Shown piece by piece: positions 12,372 through 26,400 of a stretch of 64,000 nucleotides of DNA. The DNA is from Atrichornis clamosus (taxonomy: Eukaryota > Chordata > Aves > Passeriformes > Menuridae). The translations under genes were made by a program, and so were the position numbers. The notes beneath the pieces are model-generated. The model searched no databases, was not told the origin of the DNA, and saw only the letters and a program-made list of their open reading frames with translations. Every line of letters begins with the position of its first letter. The stretch's first letter is position 1. The DNA lies in contig WBMZ01002658.1 in assembly GCA_013400975.1 (NCBI GenBank), positions 1-64,000 of the forward strand, read 5' to 3'.

Positions 12372-12932
12372 TTGTGGTTTAGTTCAGATGAATTGTTCTT
12401 TGGAATGGAGGTGCTATGTTTCTTCTTTCAAGTGAGATTGTCACAAGAACAGCCTTGTGTGCCTAAGCAAAGGGCTAGAGCATTCTTTGCTTTTCACTCA
12501 TCTTCCTCCCTCTGGGGCCAGATCCTACTCTCTGATGAGAGTGATACCACTGGCACAGCTGCACCCAGGCAAGATGAGCAGGAGAGCTCAGTTGGCACCT
12601 CAGTCAAACACATTTTTGTGCCCACAGTTGATGTTTTTCCCCCATGGGGAAGGCACGGAACAGCTGACCCACCAGTGGAGTGTCAGCTCCTGTGGCTGCA
12701 CAGGTCTCAGCTAACCAGCCAGCTGCCCAGCCCCACTTGTCACCAGAGTTTCCAAGATCTCACAGTCTTTCTAATCGCACTGAGTTTTGGAGTCAAGCCT
12801 GCACCAGATCAAGATGACCTCTGGTGTCCTTCTGCCTTTGAACTGTTAGAGCTGCTACTCATGTACCACAAACATTTAAACAAGCGCAGCTTGCCTCTTG
12901 CAAAGCTTGGAAGATACTCAAGCATGAGATAA
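12372..12932 (+). other. 186-codon open frame, probably fortuitous
   Basis: The second-longest open frame in the window. It has no signal peptide, membrane segment, repeat or motif that I recognise. A second frame (12457-12714) is also open on the same strand, as expected where stops are scarce by composition. There is no flanking splice pattern or neighbouring coding exon. I do not believe it is a gene. Confidence 0.2.
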
Positions 12933-15900
12933 CCTTTTCTTTCACAGGTTTCCTCAGGAATCTTAAGACTATATTCCCTTGAACAAAATAAAAAATATAT
13001 CAGTCAGGATTTCTTTAGCTAAGTTAATCTACGGGGGGAGGGGGGGTGGTCTATATATCTTTGTTACTGACAAAATACTCTTATTCATCAAAAAAGGAAA
13101 ATGTAAAAGCAAAGAGTATTTTAAATGTGATTAATGGACTAGTCATTTGACGTAATGCCAAAATCTAGATTTCTCAGAACAAAATTTGGTGGCAAAAATA
13201 AATCTGTAATTACTCCCTTTGTCCCTCCCTTGCTTGTGACTACACTATATTGAAAGCAAGTTGTAGCTAACTCCAATCTGAATTTCTCCATCTTTTAAAA
13301 CTGTCATACTAGTTTGTTGCCAGTTGCTGAGTCTAGAAAAACATTTGTTCTTGTCCTGTTACAGCTGTGAGATGTGTTCTGCTTGGTCAAACAAGAAATC
13401 TTATTTCTAAATTTGGTTGCTGTTTTCTGATTGCCATCTTGCATGTTGATATTTTAATTAATTTTACTTTAAAGGAATCATTTTTTTCTTCCTTTTTGTT
13501 CACAGATGAATTATAATAAGAGTGACCTGATGAAAAGCAGTAGAATGGAACAAAGGAAAACAGGTCTGGCAGGCACAGTGTATGGAAAATAAACCTGACC
13601 TCTTGCTTAGTGGGGCCAAAGTTAATGGTTATAGACAGTCTTTGTTCATGGAACATGTTCTCCTCCTCTGAAGAAAGCAAGCAATTGTTCTGCTAAATTA
13701 AAACATAATGTGAATCCTTTTTACGGGAAGAGAGTTCCCCATCCTAGAGAGTTCCTCCCATCAGTTCGGAATCCCTTCATGCAGAAGTCCTGACTCCTAC
13801 AGACCTCATGTCCTTCTGCTGGAGCATGAAATAAGGCTGTCCATGACACCTGCTGTGGGAAGAGGTGCTCCTGATACCTAGTGTAAAGTGAGATTTTTTT
13901 TTTTTTCCTGAAGGAGGAGAGGAATGAATCCCACAGAAAGGGGGTCAGCGCACACAGTACCCTCATTCGTTACTGCTTTGTCCATATTGTATGTCAAAAC
14001 TCTGGTCACAGACTGAAAATTTCCGTGCACAATGACAGGACCTTTCACTTCATCTCTCATCTGTGTGGAGACAATGTTGTAATATGCTAACACAAGCCAC
14101 CGAGCACTCCAGCTGATAAGCAAAACTTTTGATCTTTGGTGTTTCCTGAGAATGCTCACTACTAAACCACACTTAAAGTGGGGGCAGCACTGGGACACCT
14201 CTTCTTGAAGCATATTAACATACAGCCTTTTAGTCCCATAGTCAGGAGTATGATATGGCTAATGATTGGGATCAGCAATAAAAATAGTGGCCATGGGTTG
14301 GAATAAAGGACCAATGTCATATTGCCAGTTTGATATTCCATGATATTGATGCTGGCAGTGCACGTGGGAGGACCAGCTGTCATTTCAAAGGCAAGGCACA
14401 GAACTTCTGAGCTGTCTGCTTTGGATTTCTACTTTCTACATATAATTTTCCCAGGAATTCTGCCAGAAGAAAGCTTCTTGATGGGCTAAAATATTTCATA
14501 TCATAGGGCATTTACCAAACATCTTAGTAAACTAATCTGAGAATATGCCAATCCTGGTATTAAAAATATGCATTTTATTTTCAGTGTAAATCTGTCTAGT
14601 CTCAATACCTTGACAGTAATATTCTTAAGACTCTGTCTTATTAAATATCTCCATAGAATTGATACTCTGTCTCTGTACAGTGCCTTACAAATTGATCCAC
14701 ACACTTGCTGAAGTTCTCTTCCATAAACTGAAGTAATTTTATTAGCTCTCCATAGCTCTCTCTCTCTCTCAGAGAGGTGTTCTCAGTTCTCTTGCTGCTT
14801 TTTCTGATTTTGTATACTGTCTTTAAGAAACAGACACATTTCTACTGAATACAACTCTTGCAACTTGGTGTCCTTTTCCTTGATGGCACAGGGAGAGCAA
14901 CTCTGCTTAGTCATGCTCTGCTCAGGTACTAATGTCCTGCACAAAAAACAGAGCTGCCTTGTGCTGGCAGGTGGATCCCCTTGGCTCCAGCTTCGATGCA
15001 AGAAGGGTTTCTTTCTCTGAAAGAGGATAAACAAGGGGCTGGGACAGAGTGGATTCATGCAGAGAAACCTTAGCCAAGTTTGGAGAAAGAACTTTGGCTG
15101 AAGTTTACTTTATTATTGTTGCTGCTTGAATTGCAAATAAAGGCCAGGAAGGAGGCATGTTTGGACTATGTACAGCATGTGAGTACTCTCTTAGAGCCAG
15201 CGGGAACTTTGCCTGCTCACCCACACACACACAAATGAATACACACAGACCTCAGACTCCTCTATCCCTTCAAGAGATGAGTTTGATGCACTTGCAAGGT
15301 AAAAGAGAAAACTCCAGCTGCAGATAGAGAAATGCTGGTGACTAAATTACAGTCTTTAAATACAAATGCACTATTTGGGGATAAATATGGGTTGTACTTA
15401 AAGCAGAACCACATGAAAAACCTGAAGTTGTCACACTGGAATGTACAAATAACATATAATGAATGCTCCTTTTGCAAAACCCAAAGAACTAGAGGACAAG
15501 TATAATGTCTGAAACAATGATGGCCAGACAATGCAGTTCCAACTTGGTGAGGATTGGCTTCTTCTCATGATATACAGAGACTGAACTTATAGAGGCTCAA
15601 TTTATCTGTTCATCTTTCAGATTATGAGTTGTCATAATCTTGATGACATTGAACAGCTTCACTGCTTTAAGTATAGACATATAAAATACACAACAAGAGC
15701 AGGATTAAGGAGAAAAAAAAATCACATGTATTACCTTAACACCGAATGACTTCTCCCCAAATGCACACATATATACACATACACAGGTATACACAAGTTT
15801 CTTAGTTTGCCAATGCAACAATGACCTGAATAGTCCTGTTCCACAGTAACTCCTATATAAGAAGTCATATGATGCAATATCAAGAAAAAAAATCTTCAGA

Positions 15901-16325
15901 CATGTTTCAAAATAAGCAAGGACAAGTGAACCCTGTGGAGGACAGCTAATACAGTATGAAAAGAGTCAGAAGAGTGGGGGGTGTTTAATTTGCCATGGCT
16001 TTGATGAGTGAATTTTCCACTCACCACACCAGGTCAGAAACCCATGTCCATTCCAAAGTTAATGCTTGTTTTCTGATCTTTGAACCCTAACACCTGTCAA
16101 TGTCAGATTCCCAGAGAAAAAGACTAGGTCTGGTATTCCTTTTTAACAAAGGAAATATTTACAGACTTATCACTCCCTGAACAATATCCATCCTGTTGGA
16201 CTACTAGAAAAATAATTTAAATTTAGCTGGAAGTTACGAGGGAAATGCTGTGAGTCTGAGTGTCATCACACATGACTTTTCCTGTCACATTAGAGGTATC
16301 TGAAATAACTTTGATTACACTGGCT
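12933..16325. other. Non-coding stretch with simple repeats
   Basis: No gene recognised. The longest frame is 111 codons (13878-14213, minus), without motifs. It holds a G-rich run at 13033-13049 (two runs of six and seven G), a T run at 13892-13906, (CT)n at 14756-14770 and a short CA run near 15222-15232. At 13648-13657 there is a perfect palindromic GAACATGTTC, which fits a single p53 half-site. Confidence 0.55.
14756..14770. repeat. (CT)n microsatellite
   Basis: Seven and a half CT units without interruption. Confidence 0.85.
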
Positions 16326-16371
16326 AGTTACTCTGGCTTTATGGGAGTAACTGAGAGGAGGATTTGGCCCC
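16326..16371. repeat. Relic of an old amniote interspersed repeat (copy 2)
   Basis: Reads AGTTACTCTGG, then a degenerate middle, then GGGAGTAACTGAGAGGAGGA and TTTGGCCCC. This is the same kind of wording as at 6151-6212 and 54049-54110. The GGATTTGGCCC-like end is typical of this old repeat in sauropsid DNA, from memory. Confidence 0.45.
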
Positions 16372-17480
16372 AGTAATTGGAAATGCAATCCAGTTCTCAT
16401 TCAAGTTTCCAGAATTCATCTTTCAAAAACAAGTTTCTGCAACACCTTGTACTCTCTATCACGACTCTCTGTTTGTACAGAAGAAGGGCGAAATAGGAGC
16501 CTTTTATAAACAAGGAAGTGGTCTAGCTCACTCCCTTATGCAGGAAAACCTAGAAAAGGACAACTCTGAAGTCAGTTGTTCCCTGGATTGTGCCAAATAT
16601 CCACTCCCTTTGCAAAGCAAAACAGAGCCTTTGGCTCCCCTCTCCTGCAGATCTGCACGTAGTGCGGGAGATACCCAAGGAGGAGAGGGGAGCCCCGTGC
16701 CGATGTTCTGGCTCCCAGTCCCTTCTGGCCTTCCCCAGCACTGGTCAGACGCAAGTGCTCCTCCCTGAGAGCCACTGCTCCAGATGGCATCACATGGGAG
16801 AGTCCTTTCCAGTGCCTGAAGGATGATGCTGGATAAAACTGCAGGAAACATGGACCAGTTTCTCCTTGTCAGGCTCTCACCCAAAAAACCTGCCCTCAGG
16901 TTTCAACTCCATGCAGGATGAAGTCTCTCATCCTTCTGCACAGGAAATAGACTGTCCAAAAGTCTTCACTGACCTGTAGACACTCAGGTTAAAGGGCAGA
17001 TGGTCACAGCTCCTTCTGAACAACCCTTTCCCCTGGGCAGCAGCTAATGCCACCAGATCAGTTTGTGTTCAAGGACAATAAAAGGTTTTTTCTGTTTACA
17101 CTGAGATAACACTTCCTGGCCACATCTGAGTGATATTCAGAATGCTTTCTCTGAGCCCTGAATTAGATACTCAATCTTGTTACTCTGACTTAAATAAAAG
17201 TCACATCTCAGAGAGCCTGAAGCTGAGTGTGGAATTTGGCTGGGTACTGGTTGAGCCAAGAGAGATTCACAATTACCTCCATCGGCTAACAAAACACTAC
17301 CCCTGCTAGATAATTTCTGATGCTTCCTTGTGTGCAGCCAGAACAAAATCTTGATCAATAAAGAGCAGTAGCAGTTTTCAATGCAGAGGTGCTCTGGTGG
17401 GCTTGCTGTCAGGAGAGCAGGGCTAAGACACAACTGCTGAGTGATAACCACAGCTCTATTTTGCTGGTGATGCTCTACCC
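16372..17480. other. Non-coding stretch with a GC-richer core
   Basis: Antisense-overlapping frames of 134 codons (16364-16768, plus) and 118 codons (16528-16884, minus) arise in the GC-richer part at 16590-16810. Neither has a recognisable domain. I see no transposon. Confidence 0.5.
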
Positions 17481-17935
17481 TGGCTTAGGCTTTGCCTAGC
17501 TGATGCTACACCTCAAGGTCACTTTGCAATTACAGAGCAACTAGCCTGGAGGGAAAAGATAATTGCAGTTGTTCAGTAACAGAGATTATCATAGGTCAAA
17601 TAATTTGTAGGAAATTATTAATCTTGCAACTGTTACCTTTCTGCACAGGTAGTGATTTTCACTAGTTCAATTGGTATTTAAATTACTGGCTGAGTAGTTT
17701 GTGGCAAATAGCTGTTAAGTCATAGCTGTTTCTGTAACCAGCTCTCTGGGAGCACTGCAAGCAAGCTGTTCAGATCGCATGACCCTGCTGCATTTCCTGA
17801 TTGGATAAACAGCAGTCTGGCGACTGGGTTTCTGTAGCACGTTATTGTGACTCTTAGTCTGAAACCCCATTTCTGCAAATTATCTGCCATATCCTTAGAA
17901 GGTGTGCTGTGGAGCAGAAATGCCACTTGCTAATG
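17481..17935. promoter_or_regulatory. Candidate conserved non-coding segment
   Basis: Contains a second exact TCAAGGTCA site (17513-17521), an AGGTCAAATAAT segment near 17594, several AATTA cores and a CCTGATTGG CCAAT-type site near 17797. There are no simple repeats and no recognised transposon. Regulatory function is a guess from motif density. Confidence 0.2.
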
Positions 17936-20900
17936 GCATTTAGAGGACAGATGCATAAAAGTAACAGGCTCTTGCCTAGCAGAGGCAAGCACAGCATCCT
18001 TGTTTAATGCAGATAGCAGCAGGTAGAGAGATATCTCCACGGGACACCCTTCCGCCTTGCCAGCTTTCATGTGACCACCTTGATGACTGGAAAGAGTTCA
18101 CTCTCCAAGTCTATTCAGTCTTTGGCTTCTCAAAAAAGGCTTGTCAGCAAGGTGGCTCACTGATACAAATTGTGGTGTGGGATTCATGGCATGGCTGCCC
18201 CTGTGTATGGATTCATATGAGGCTGACAATATGGATCAGATGCTCAGTAGACAGTGTGCTCATCAGGTATTGTAGCTTTAGTGTGAGAATAACTGTGCTA
18301 TCAACATCCAGGTTGGCCTGCTGGGCATGCTATCTCTTTCATATAATCTCATTTCATATTCATGTTTCACAAGCAACGGCTAAGGCTATACAGCAAAGCA
18401 GAATTAGACGGTATTTCTGCAGTTTTTTTCTTATCTACTGATTAAACTAGATGTCTCACTATGCCTACAATTATAAATGTGATGTCTCTTCTTCAGCAAT
18501 CCTGATATGGGAGCATTAAAAATTTTGGAATGGATAGCAAGCTATGACATTTTAAACTATGATATTTCAATTTTTTTTTTTTCATTTTACTCTTGACTTG
18601 AAACTAAAGATTAGCAAAAAATGTTAAAACCCAGTAAATTAAGTTAAATATATTTTTAGGGCATAAGTAGATATAAAAATGAAATTTTATTGAATTTTTC
18701 TCTTTGCCAAAATCCTGCTGACTTTATGTTTTGATATGACATTATCCTAATATTTTTCTAGCCTTGCAACCAACTCTATGGCTCCAGGAACTGTACTACT
18801 CCTGAGCACTCATTAAGCAATAAATATAATATGTACCTTATAGAATCTCAGTCTTTTGGATTTGCAGGAACAGCTTGCAAAAATAGCATTCTTTTAGGGA
18901 ATAATTGGAAATTGTTACAATTTAAGTTTCTTTTCTGTAGACTCACAGTCTTGTACTAAGCTCAGCAAATATTGCAGCCGTCATGATGCTTGACAGAGAA
19001 ATCAGTAAAATATGAAAATCTGCCTTAAAGAAATGCTGATATGAAAATCTGTTGGACAAAGCTGATGCACTCTGTTTTGGGAAGAGGAAGACAGAACAAG
19101 ACAAGAATGAGGGGAGAGATTATTTGGGAAGTCTTCATTTTGTTTTCCAATGAGCAGTCCTGCATAATGTGAACCATTCAGATTTGATGCCTGTGTGACT
19201 CTTTTAAAGGTTAAAACTTAACCATGTGAATTTGGAGACCTAAATGACTCTTTATAATGAGAAGATAAAAATAGCCACAGTCTAACAAGTAGGTGCCCTC
19301 ACCTGAGCGTGATTTCACACAGAAACATCCAAATAAAAGGAAAACCACAAGAGCAAAAGTGAGAATTGTAGTGATGGAAAACTCTGGCACTTCTGTTACT
19401 AGAAAACGTAATAGAAGAGGGAGGTACCTTTTTCCTTGTGTTCTTGCCAAACATTACACATGCATGATCTATTTACTTTCTATGGAGTATATAAAAAAAT
19501 GAAATTCTCCTCAAATTAGAGAGAAGGAACTGAAGATACCAGAGGACAGAGGGCATTAGGAGAAGTCCTGAAGTGCATCCTTCGGTTTCGGTTTTACCTG
19601 AAGGGAACAGTTCTGTGTAGCTTGCTCTGTCAGTTTTCAACCTATCAAAGCAAGTAGGGAGAGCTGGGAAATTTCTTTTCATAAACATCCTTGGAATCTA
19701 AACCTAAGATGTTACTCTTCCTTCCTTCCCTGATTGCCCCAGTCTGATTTCCAGAACCAGATGTCCAGCAGTGTCCATCCAGACTGACAGAGAGATATTA
19801 TTTCTGGCAAACTGAATGACCCAGAGGAGATGTTCCAGAAACACAATTTTAAAAATAGTTATTTACATATTGTGTTTTGCCTTTCTCAATCTACACCCGA
19901 TGTAATGTGTCTGTAGTCATTGATTGTGATGTTTTCCTTGGACTGACACACAACTGGAGATGCACCTTGCTCCTGCAGAGCCTGGTATCCAAGCACACCC
20001 TACCCACCAGCCAACAGTCTGCAAACATCTGCGTCCCAGCGGCTGTTCCCTGGCACCGGGTCAAGCACCCCAGAACAAGCAACTGCTAAAGCAGCACAGA
20101 GAGCTTTTGGGACCTTTTGGAGGAGATATCCTCAGCTGCAGAAAGCTACGGACAGAACGACACGACTATCACACAATCATCAGTTTCTGGGGTGGCCAGG
20201 GATACCAGTGTTCTGTGGACATAGTCTGTGTGACAAGCTCTACTTATCTGCAGCCCTGCCCAGGAGCAGCTACAGCACGGCTGCTCCAGGACAGGAGCTA
20301 AGCAAGGAGTTGAGGGTGACCCCTGTGCCCTCCCTGATGCATCCCACAACATCTCAACATAAGGGCAGAGCCTGATGCTGGTCACAGGATTCATCCACAG
20401 TCCCAAATGTTGCAAAGAGACCAGGCTGAGAGCCTGGTATTTAAAGTGAGGTTAATAATATTTGACTCTCCCCTGAAAAGCTGTAACCTTAATGTTTCCT
20501 TAATGCTTTGTAAAAAGCTCTTAGGTAAACGACACTGAGCCAGCACAAGATAATGGCATTCCCAAAGAGAGAGCCTAAAGGTTAGCTGAACTCATTCTAA
20601 GAAGTTGAAGATTCCTTTGCAACTTTTCCAAATAAGTTAGCTAATTTTTTCTTCAATCAAAACAATATAACGTCAGAGGGATGGCATTTTTTGCTCTTAT
20701 AGACCAGCCAAGGTCACATTCCACTGCAAAGCGATTGTCTTTCAATGCATACCATTCCTTGGGATAGATAAATAACGAGTTAATGTTTACAGGGAATACA
20801 GTCAACAGAAAATAATCTAAAGAGAGATGTTTGTATTGATTTAACTTCATTGTGAAAAAATACAGGGAAAACTGTAAATTTCATTTAGATTTCCATGCAT

Positions 20901-23080
20901 AGGAAGATATAAATCAGAAATCATTATCAATATAGTTATGGTAACAGGAGTGGCATTTTCATTCAACGTCAAGGTGATTTTCCTTTAAAGGGAACTCACT
21001 CACAAAAGCATTACTCAACATTTTTTAAAGTAACAAAAGATATCCTACTTCTTTAAAAGTGCATGGGAATACATGATATTCCAAAATCAGCGCAAAACAT
21101 CCTACTTTGTGTTCTGACTAGTGTCACAAACTAAGGCTTTCATTAATAACAGATGTTGCTTTCATCACTGAACTACTAAACAAGGATTGACAAAGGCTGC
21201 ACACTTCCCATAGGAATATTTGTACACCCCACACAGCCTTTCTTTTCTCATAATTACACCTCACTGCAGTGTTGATTGTCTACATGCTGATATAGTAAAG
21301 CCTACAGCTAGGTTGCCATGATGAATTTAGTCCATGGTCTGGTCCAAACATGGTCAATTCCATACATATCACCACACCTGTATTTTGCAGAACTTGATCC
21401 TCTAATGCACTCGAAATAGCATTGTGCCTTCCAATTAGCAAAGACTACAAGACAGGACCTAGCAATTCACTCATACATCTGAGCATTTATGCTTATCCTT
21501 ACAATGGCTTGCTAAAAGCTATTCATATTCTTATATTCTTAAAACTATAGAGAAAGCTCCCTACTTCACAAGAAAAGGGTATGGTTTTTCAGGTGGTTGG
21601 TCAGATTATTCAAACAGCAATCACAGAGTGACTCAGGTCTTGCATTTATGCCCAGAAACTACTGTTGGGACTGCGTTGGGAATGTACATTGCAACCCTTG
21701 CACAAACCATTGCTTGTGGTATGCACCCTGCAGTTAGTCTCTCCATGGAACCCCTCCAGGAAGAAATATTTTCTGTATCAGCCATGTTCCCTTTGCTGGG
21801 AGCAAATTAAGTCCAGCAGCCCAAACTTTGAGTCATTTACTGTTTTGATTTGATCCAAGACTGATCTCTAAGTCTGTGAATGGACAAGATTGAGAATTTC
21901 ACACACACATTTAACCTTATCTTCCCCAAGTCTGAGTTACAAGAAGTAGCCCACTATGATGAACTTCACTCTGGAAGGCAACCTTCTAATATAAATAGAA
22001 GAAATCTAAAGTGAAATCTGTAAATTAAAAAAAAAAAATCCTTTTCCCCATGTGTCTGTGACTTCTTTGTTGCCTTTATTTTATCCCATTGATCTTCTCT
22101 AGAAGAATTCACTGTTTTTTCCTCCATTGCCTTTGCTCTTGCAGGTCAGTGGCACTCTGTGTTAGCTAAGTGTGGAAACGTGCATGGTGTGAAACTGGTG
22201 CCCCCCTGATGCTGAGTGCAGGTTTGCTGTTGGGTTGTGTCTAAAAGCCCTTCATGCATCATGACTGAACCACGGTTTTCTGCTGTCTTACAAGTACTTC
22301 CTTTTGCTCTTCGGTTTAATCTTTTCCATCTTGCCAGGTGTCTCTCTTTCTCTCCATTATTTAGAAATCAGTTATACAAATCCCTCTCCACACATTCGGG
22401 AAGATTCTGCCATAAATTGCTCATGTTTATGTAAAATCGTTTGCACATTTAACGCAGTTCAGTTTGGCTGAGAACTCATCAGGTTGCATTACAATGGACG
22501 ATGCCAAGGATAGGAGTGTGCTTCCAGAAGTGGACACAGGGACCGGCTATGACTGTTTGAGATGTCTTCCTCCTCCTGAGGAAGGTGCTGCAAAAAGCAC
22601 AAAACAAACAAACCAAAGGAAACATCCAGTACCTTTTCATCTCAGACTGCCTCAGGCACAGGAGGAAAAATGGGTTAATGACAGAAAGGCTTTTAGACTA
22701 ATCCAAGGCAAAAATCATCGTCCTTTCAAATGCGATTACTAGGAAAGTGATTTGGAAGCCAGTGGGACAGAGGCGTGGAGTAAGCTGTCTCTCTGATACA
22801 TATCAACAGAGACCTTCACACTGACTGATTATAATGAATACAGAGTTGACATTAGCAGAGACAAAAAGTTACATGAGCACCACGTTGCCTTCAACAGTTC
22901 CCTTTGTCCTTGAAAATTTTCTCAGGAGCAAAAGGCAGTAGTTTGGCTCATCATTAGTGGGCTGCACAGGTAGAAGTTTATCTGGAAGTCAGAAGTATTT
23001 CACTCCCCAGAATGAACATAAAAACACCTCTGAGTCATGTACAACTGTTTTTACAGCTCTGTGGAAATGCAAAGGGGACT
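17936..23080. other. Non-coding stretch, no gene recognised
   Basis: Frames reach 144 codons (18007-18441, plus) and 113 codons (19960-20301, plus). Neither shows a domain and neither is flanked by a convincing exon structure. A T run lies at 18571-18582 and an A run at 22027-22038. The 18480-18850 part is very A+T-rich. I recognise no transposon. Confidence 0.55.
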
Positions 23081-23480
23081 TTACATAAGGCCTGTGTAGC
23101 AGTGCTGGGCCAGCTTCAGTCCTGGCACAGGCGGCGCTGGCCCTGCCAAGCCCGGCGGAAAGGCTGCAGCAGGAAGTCACCTCGCAGTGCTAAGGGTGTT
23201 TAGAGCTTTTCATTTATTTAGGACTTTCATTTGTTTATGTACTCCCTCGGAGACATGGCACCCAGCACAGGGTACTTTTGCTGAAGCAGCCCATCCTGGG
23301 AGGGCAGAAGAGCTACGACACACGCCACTCTCCTCCTGATGCCCAGCCTGTCCCACCCTGCACACCTCCACTCTGCCTCGCTGCAGTGAGGGGAGCAGGG
23401 CCTGCCTTTCTGCCAGAAAGCGGCATGCTGTGGGCCAGTGCCTATCAGATGTCAGCCAGCCACAATATTTACACGTAAAG
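23081..23480. other. GC-richer patch, non-coding
   Basis: Stands out from the A+T-rich flanks, with a CpG cluster near 23130-23190 (GCGGCGC and CCCGGCGG-like words). Antisense frames of 120 codons (23210-23572, minus) and 66 codons (23278-23478, plus) follow from composition and show no domain. Confidence 0.4.
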
Positions 23481-26400
23481 CATTGTTCTAGAGAAGTAGA
23501 GCCCTTTAAAAACACTTTCAAAAGCTTGTGCTTGCTGTGTGATATGGCACCAGCAACAGCAGAACACAACATTAGCTGTGCAGGTTTCTCCAGCTGCTAA
23601 AGCAATTTGTTAGAGAAACTTATATATAAAGAAAGTGGTCTTTTCGAGTGCAACAAATATGTTTAAATGCTTGTAAATGGCCATCAGTCTTTGGTTTTGT
23701 CTCTACACTAGTCAGTATCCAGAGTCCTTGTTCCACATTTATTCAGCCTTTATTCCCAAGACATATAAACTAGAAGTCTTTGGGAATTCTATTAGAATAA
23801 AAAGAAAGTTTAAAAAAAAGAGTAAATTGGCTCACAGAAACTTAGTGTTCTCTGTTACAGCACATTTGTGAAGCTGGGCAACAACATCCAAGCTGTTGGG
23901 ATGGCTAAGTGAATTAGTAAAATCAATCAGAGTAAATTATGGGAAGTGTTACTTTGATAAGAACTGAGATTTCACAAATGCAAAAATGATTAATTCTTCC
24001 ACAGTAAGAGAAACAAGATTCTTTGAGTTACATATGGAAGCTGACACATGCTCTGCAGACACATGGGTTTTGGCTTGTTTTGCAAGGTGCCTCAAGCTCC
24101 TCTGATTCTCCGCTGAATAGGCCTGTCTCTCTGTGCAAAACACAAGACTGTAAAGGCGACTTGATCAGAGTGCAAGCACTCTCAGGCAATTTGTTTCCAG
24201 GTGAGCTTGCAATTATCTTTTCAAGTTTGCATCCATCTTTCTCGCTTGTCTAAAAAAAAAAAAAAGGGGGAAAAAATCAGAAAGCAAGAATTATTAACAC
24301 AGTATCTGAAAAAATATAATTAAAAAAACCTCCTGGAGACTCCTCACCTGCTTTCAAGAGTACTAGGATGTAAAGCACAGCAATATTGCATTCACTGACC
24401 ATTATATGCTTAAATGCACCATCTCTCTCATATCTGCAACTTAAAACAACAATTTTCATCCCTTAGCCTCGAGGCACACATGCTTAAAGCCCCTGTGCAA
24501 GAGTACGTGATGACACACATGAGTGGAGGTTCCCTTAGAAACAAAAGCAAACAGGGCTTTTATTTCTCTCTGCTGGACGAACCCCACCCTTAACATGCCC
24601 ATGAATGTGCTAGCAATGGATAGTGCGATTTTATGATCCATCTGTTTTCTAAGGGGCAATTCATCTACCAGTAGCCATTAATTCTGCAAATGTTTTTAAA
24701 TTGTGATTTCAGAGTAAGGGGAAAATTAATTAAAGAGATCAGGAATTTGTTGGACTTTTTTTGCTTGGCCCTAGTGATATTCCCAGTGACATGTTGGAGA
24801 GAAACCATGAATCATGCTTTGCTTCCCTTGTTTTTTGTGTTTGTTTTTCTCCCAGCAAGTTATCTCTTACCAAATGCCACATTATATGAGCCTAAGAGAT
24901 TTGTGATTTTGACCTAAGTTTCAATGATTTACTTTAAAATCTTATCAGGCGCAGAAGACCAAATTATGTAAAGCAGAAATTAGAAATATTAGAAATCTTT
25001 GAGAAAGATGAAGACTGGTTTTAGAGAAAGAATGAACTAACTAGCTTGGATTGAATAACATCCAGCATCAGCCTGCTGCCATCTGCAACAGGAAACACTG
25101 GAGTAAAATTTAAGCAAAGTTTGCTGAGTGAATAGACACCAATCTTGTGGTTCAGTGAGACAACTAGGTCATTAGCAGGACTCTTAAACTTGACTTTTTT
25201 CTTCCACTGACAAATGATATTCCTAGAATGTGACCTGTCCTCTTTCTGGTCTCTAAGTCTCTTGTGAAGGTACTAGCCTAGATGTGGTGTCAGAACTTCT
25301 ACTCAGGGGAAAAGCAAAATAAATTTTAAAAAGCAGCCTAATGAAGTAAAGGGCTTGACAGTCATAAAACACTGACTTCTTGATATTTTTCTTATTGTTT
25401 CATTAGAAGTCCCATCTCTGCCCATTCTATCCTATACTCTTGAGAGTTCACTTTCACTCAAAAGGGGCGTAATATATAAATAATCCCTCAAACAGCAAGC
25501 ATGCAATGGATGTTCAGCAACTCTGGGAGCTAGTGATCATCTTCTGAGCTGTTTTATTTTGAATGAAGAGATTACCAGGTGTACTGTGATTTCAAGCTTC
25601 TTGGCATACATACTTAAAGGTATAAATAATATGAACAGCACCAAGGCATAACTACCACCTGACGCAGCACACCTTGTCCTTTGGACAGAATTCTATTGAT
25701 TCCAAGCTCATTCAAATTAATGTAAATGGAAAAAAGGCTTCAGGCTCAGTTTTTCCTCATGTCATCCCTACCCTTTTATAGTAATGTCTATGAACACACT
25801 GTAAATAATTACCAAACTTTCTACTTTGTGACTCATACCTGACTAGCCTTGTTTCTGCCTACAATTTATGGTGCATGTGGCTAATAAGGACCCTAGTGTT
25901 ATTTATTTCACTTGAAGATCCTTGTCTTCTGAACATGGGAGTTGGACTTGATATATTACAGAGATATTGAGGGAAACTCAGCCCCTGGATTGAAACAGCA
26001 AAAGTTCAGGGAAATGTAGTTCCAAGATAAGCATGTATCTATTAGTATTGTTAAATTAATTGGTAACCTTTTCCTCAAAAAATAAAAGCTTTTACATTAA
26101 TTTAATGCTCCTCTTTAATTAAAAAAATAATAATCTAGAGCAGCGTGAAACAGGTTTATATCATGAAAGCTCTCATCAAACATTTTAAATTTGAAGGGCT
26201 GATACGTGTCCTATCTCGTCTTGACAGTTACTGCACAGCATAATCTAGTGCTGCCAATCAGATCCAAACAAAGGAAACAGAAGTTGTCTGACTGTGAATC
26301 ACTTCTCACCTCAATTAATATAAATATTGAGTTTGCACAAGTAGACTTGACAGTTTGAGGCATGCCCAAATTTTCTGTGTAACTAGTACTTAATGACTGA

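Noticed and set aside
12372..12932. 186-codon open frame as a protein gene
   Set aside because: No recognisable domain, an overlapping frame is open on the same strand, and no exon structure is seen.
13648..13657. p53 response element
   Set aside because: Only one half-site (GAACATGTTC) is present. No second half-site lies within the usual spacing.
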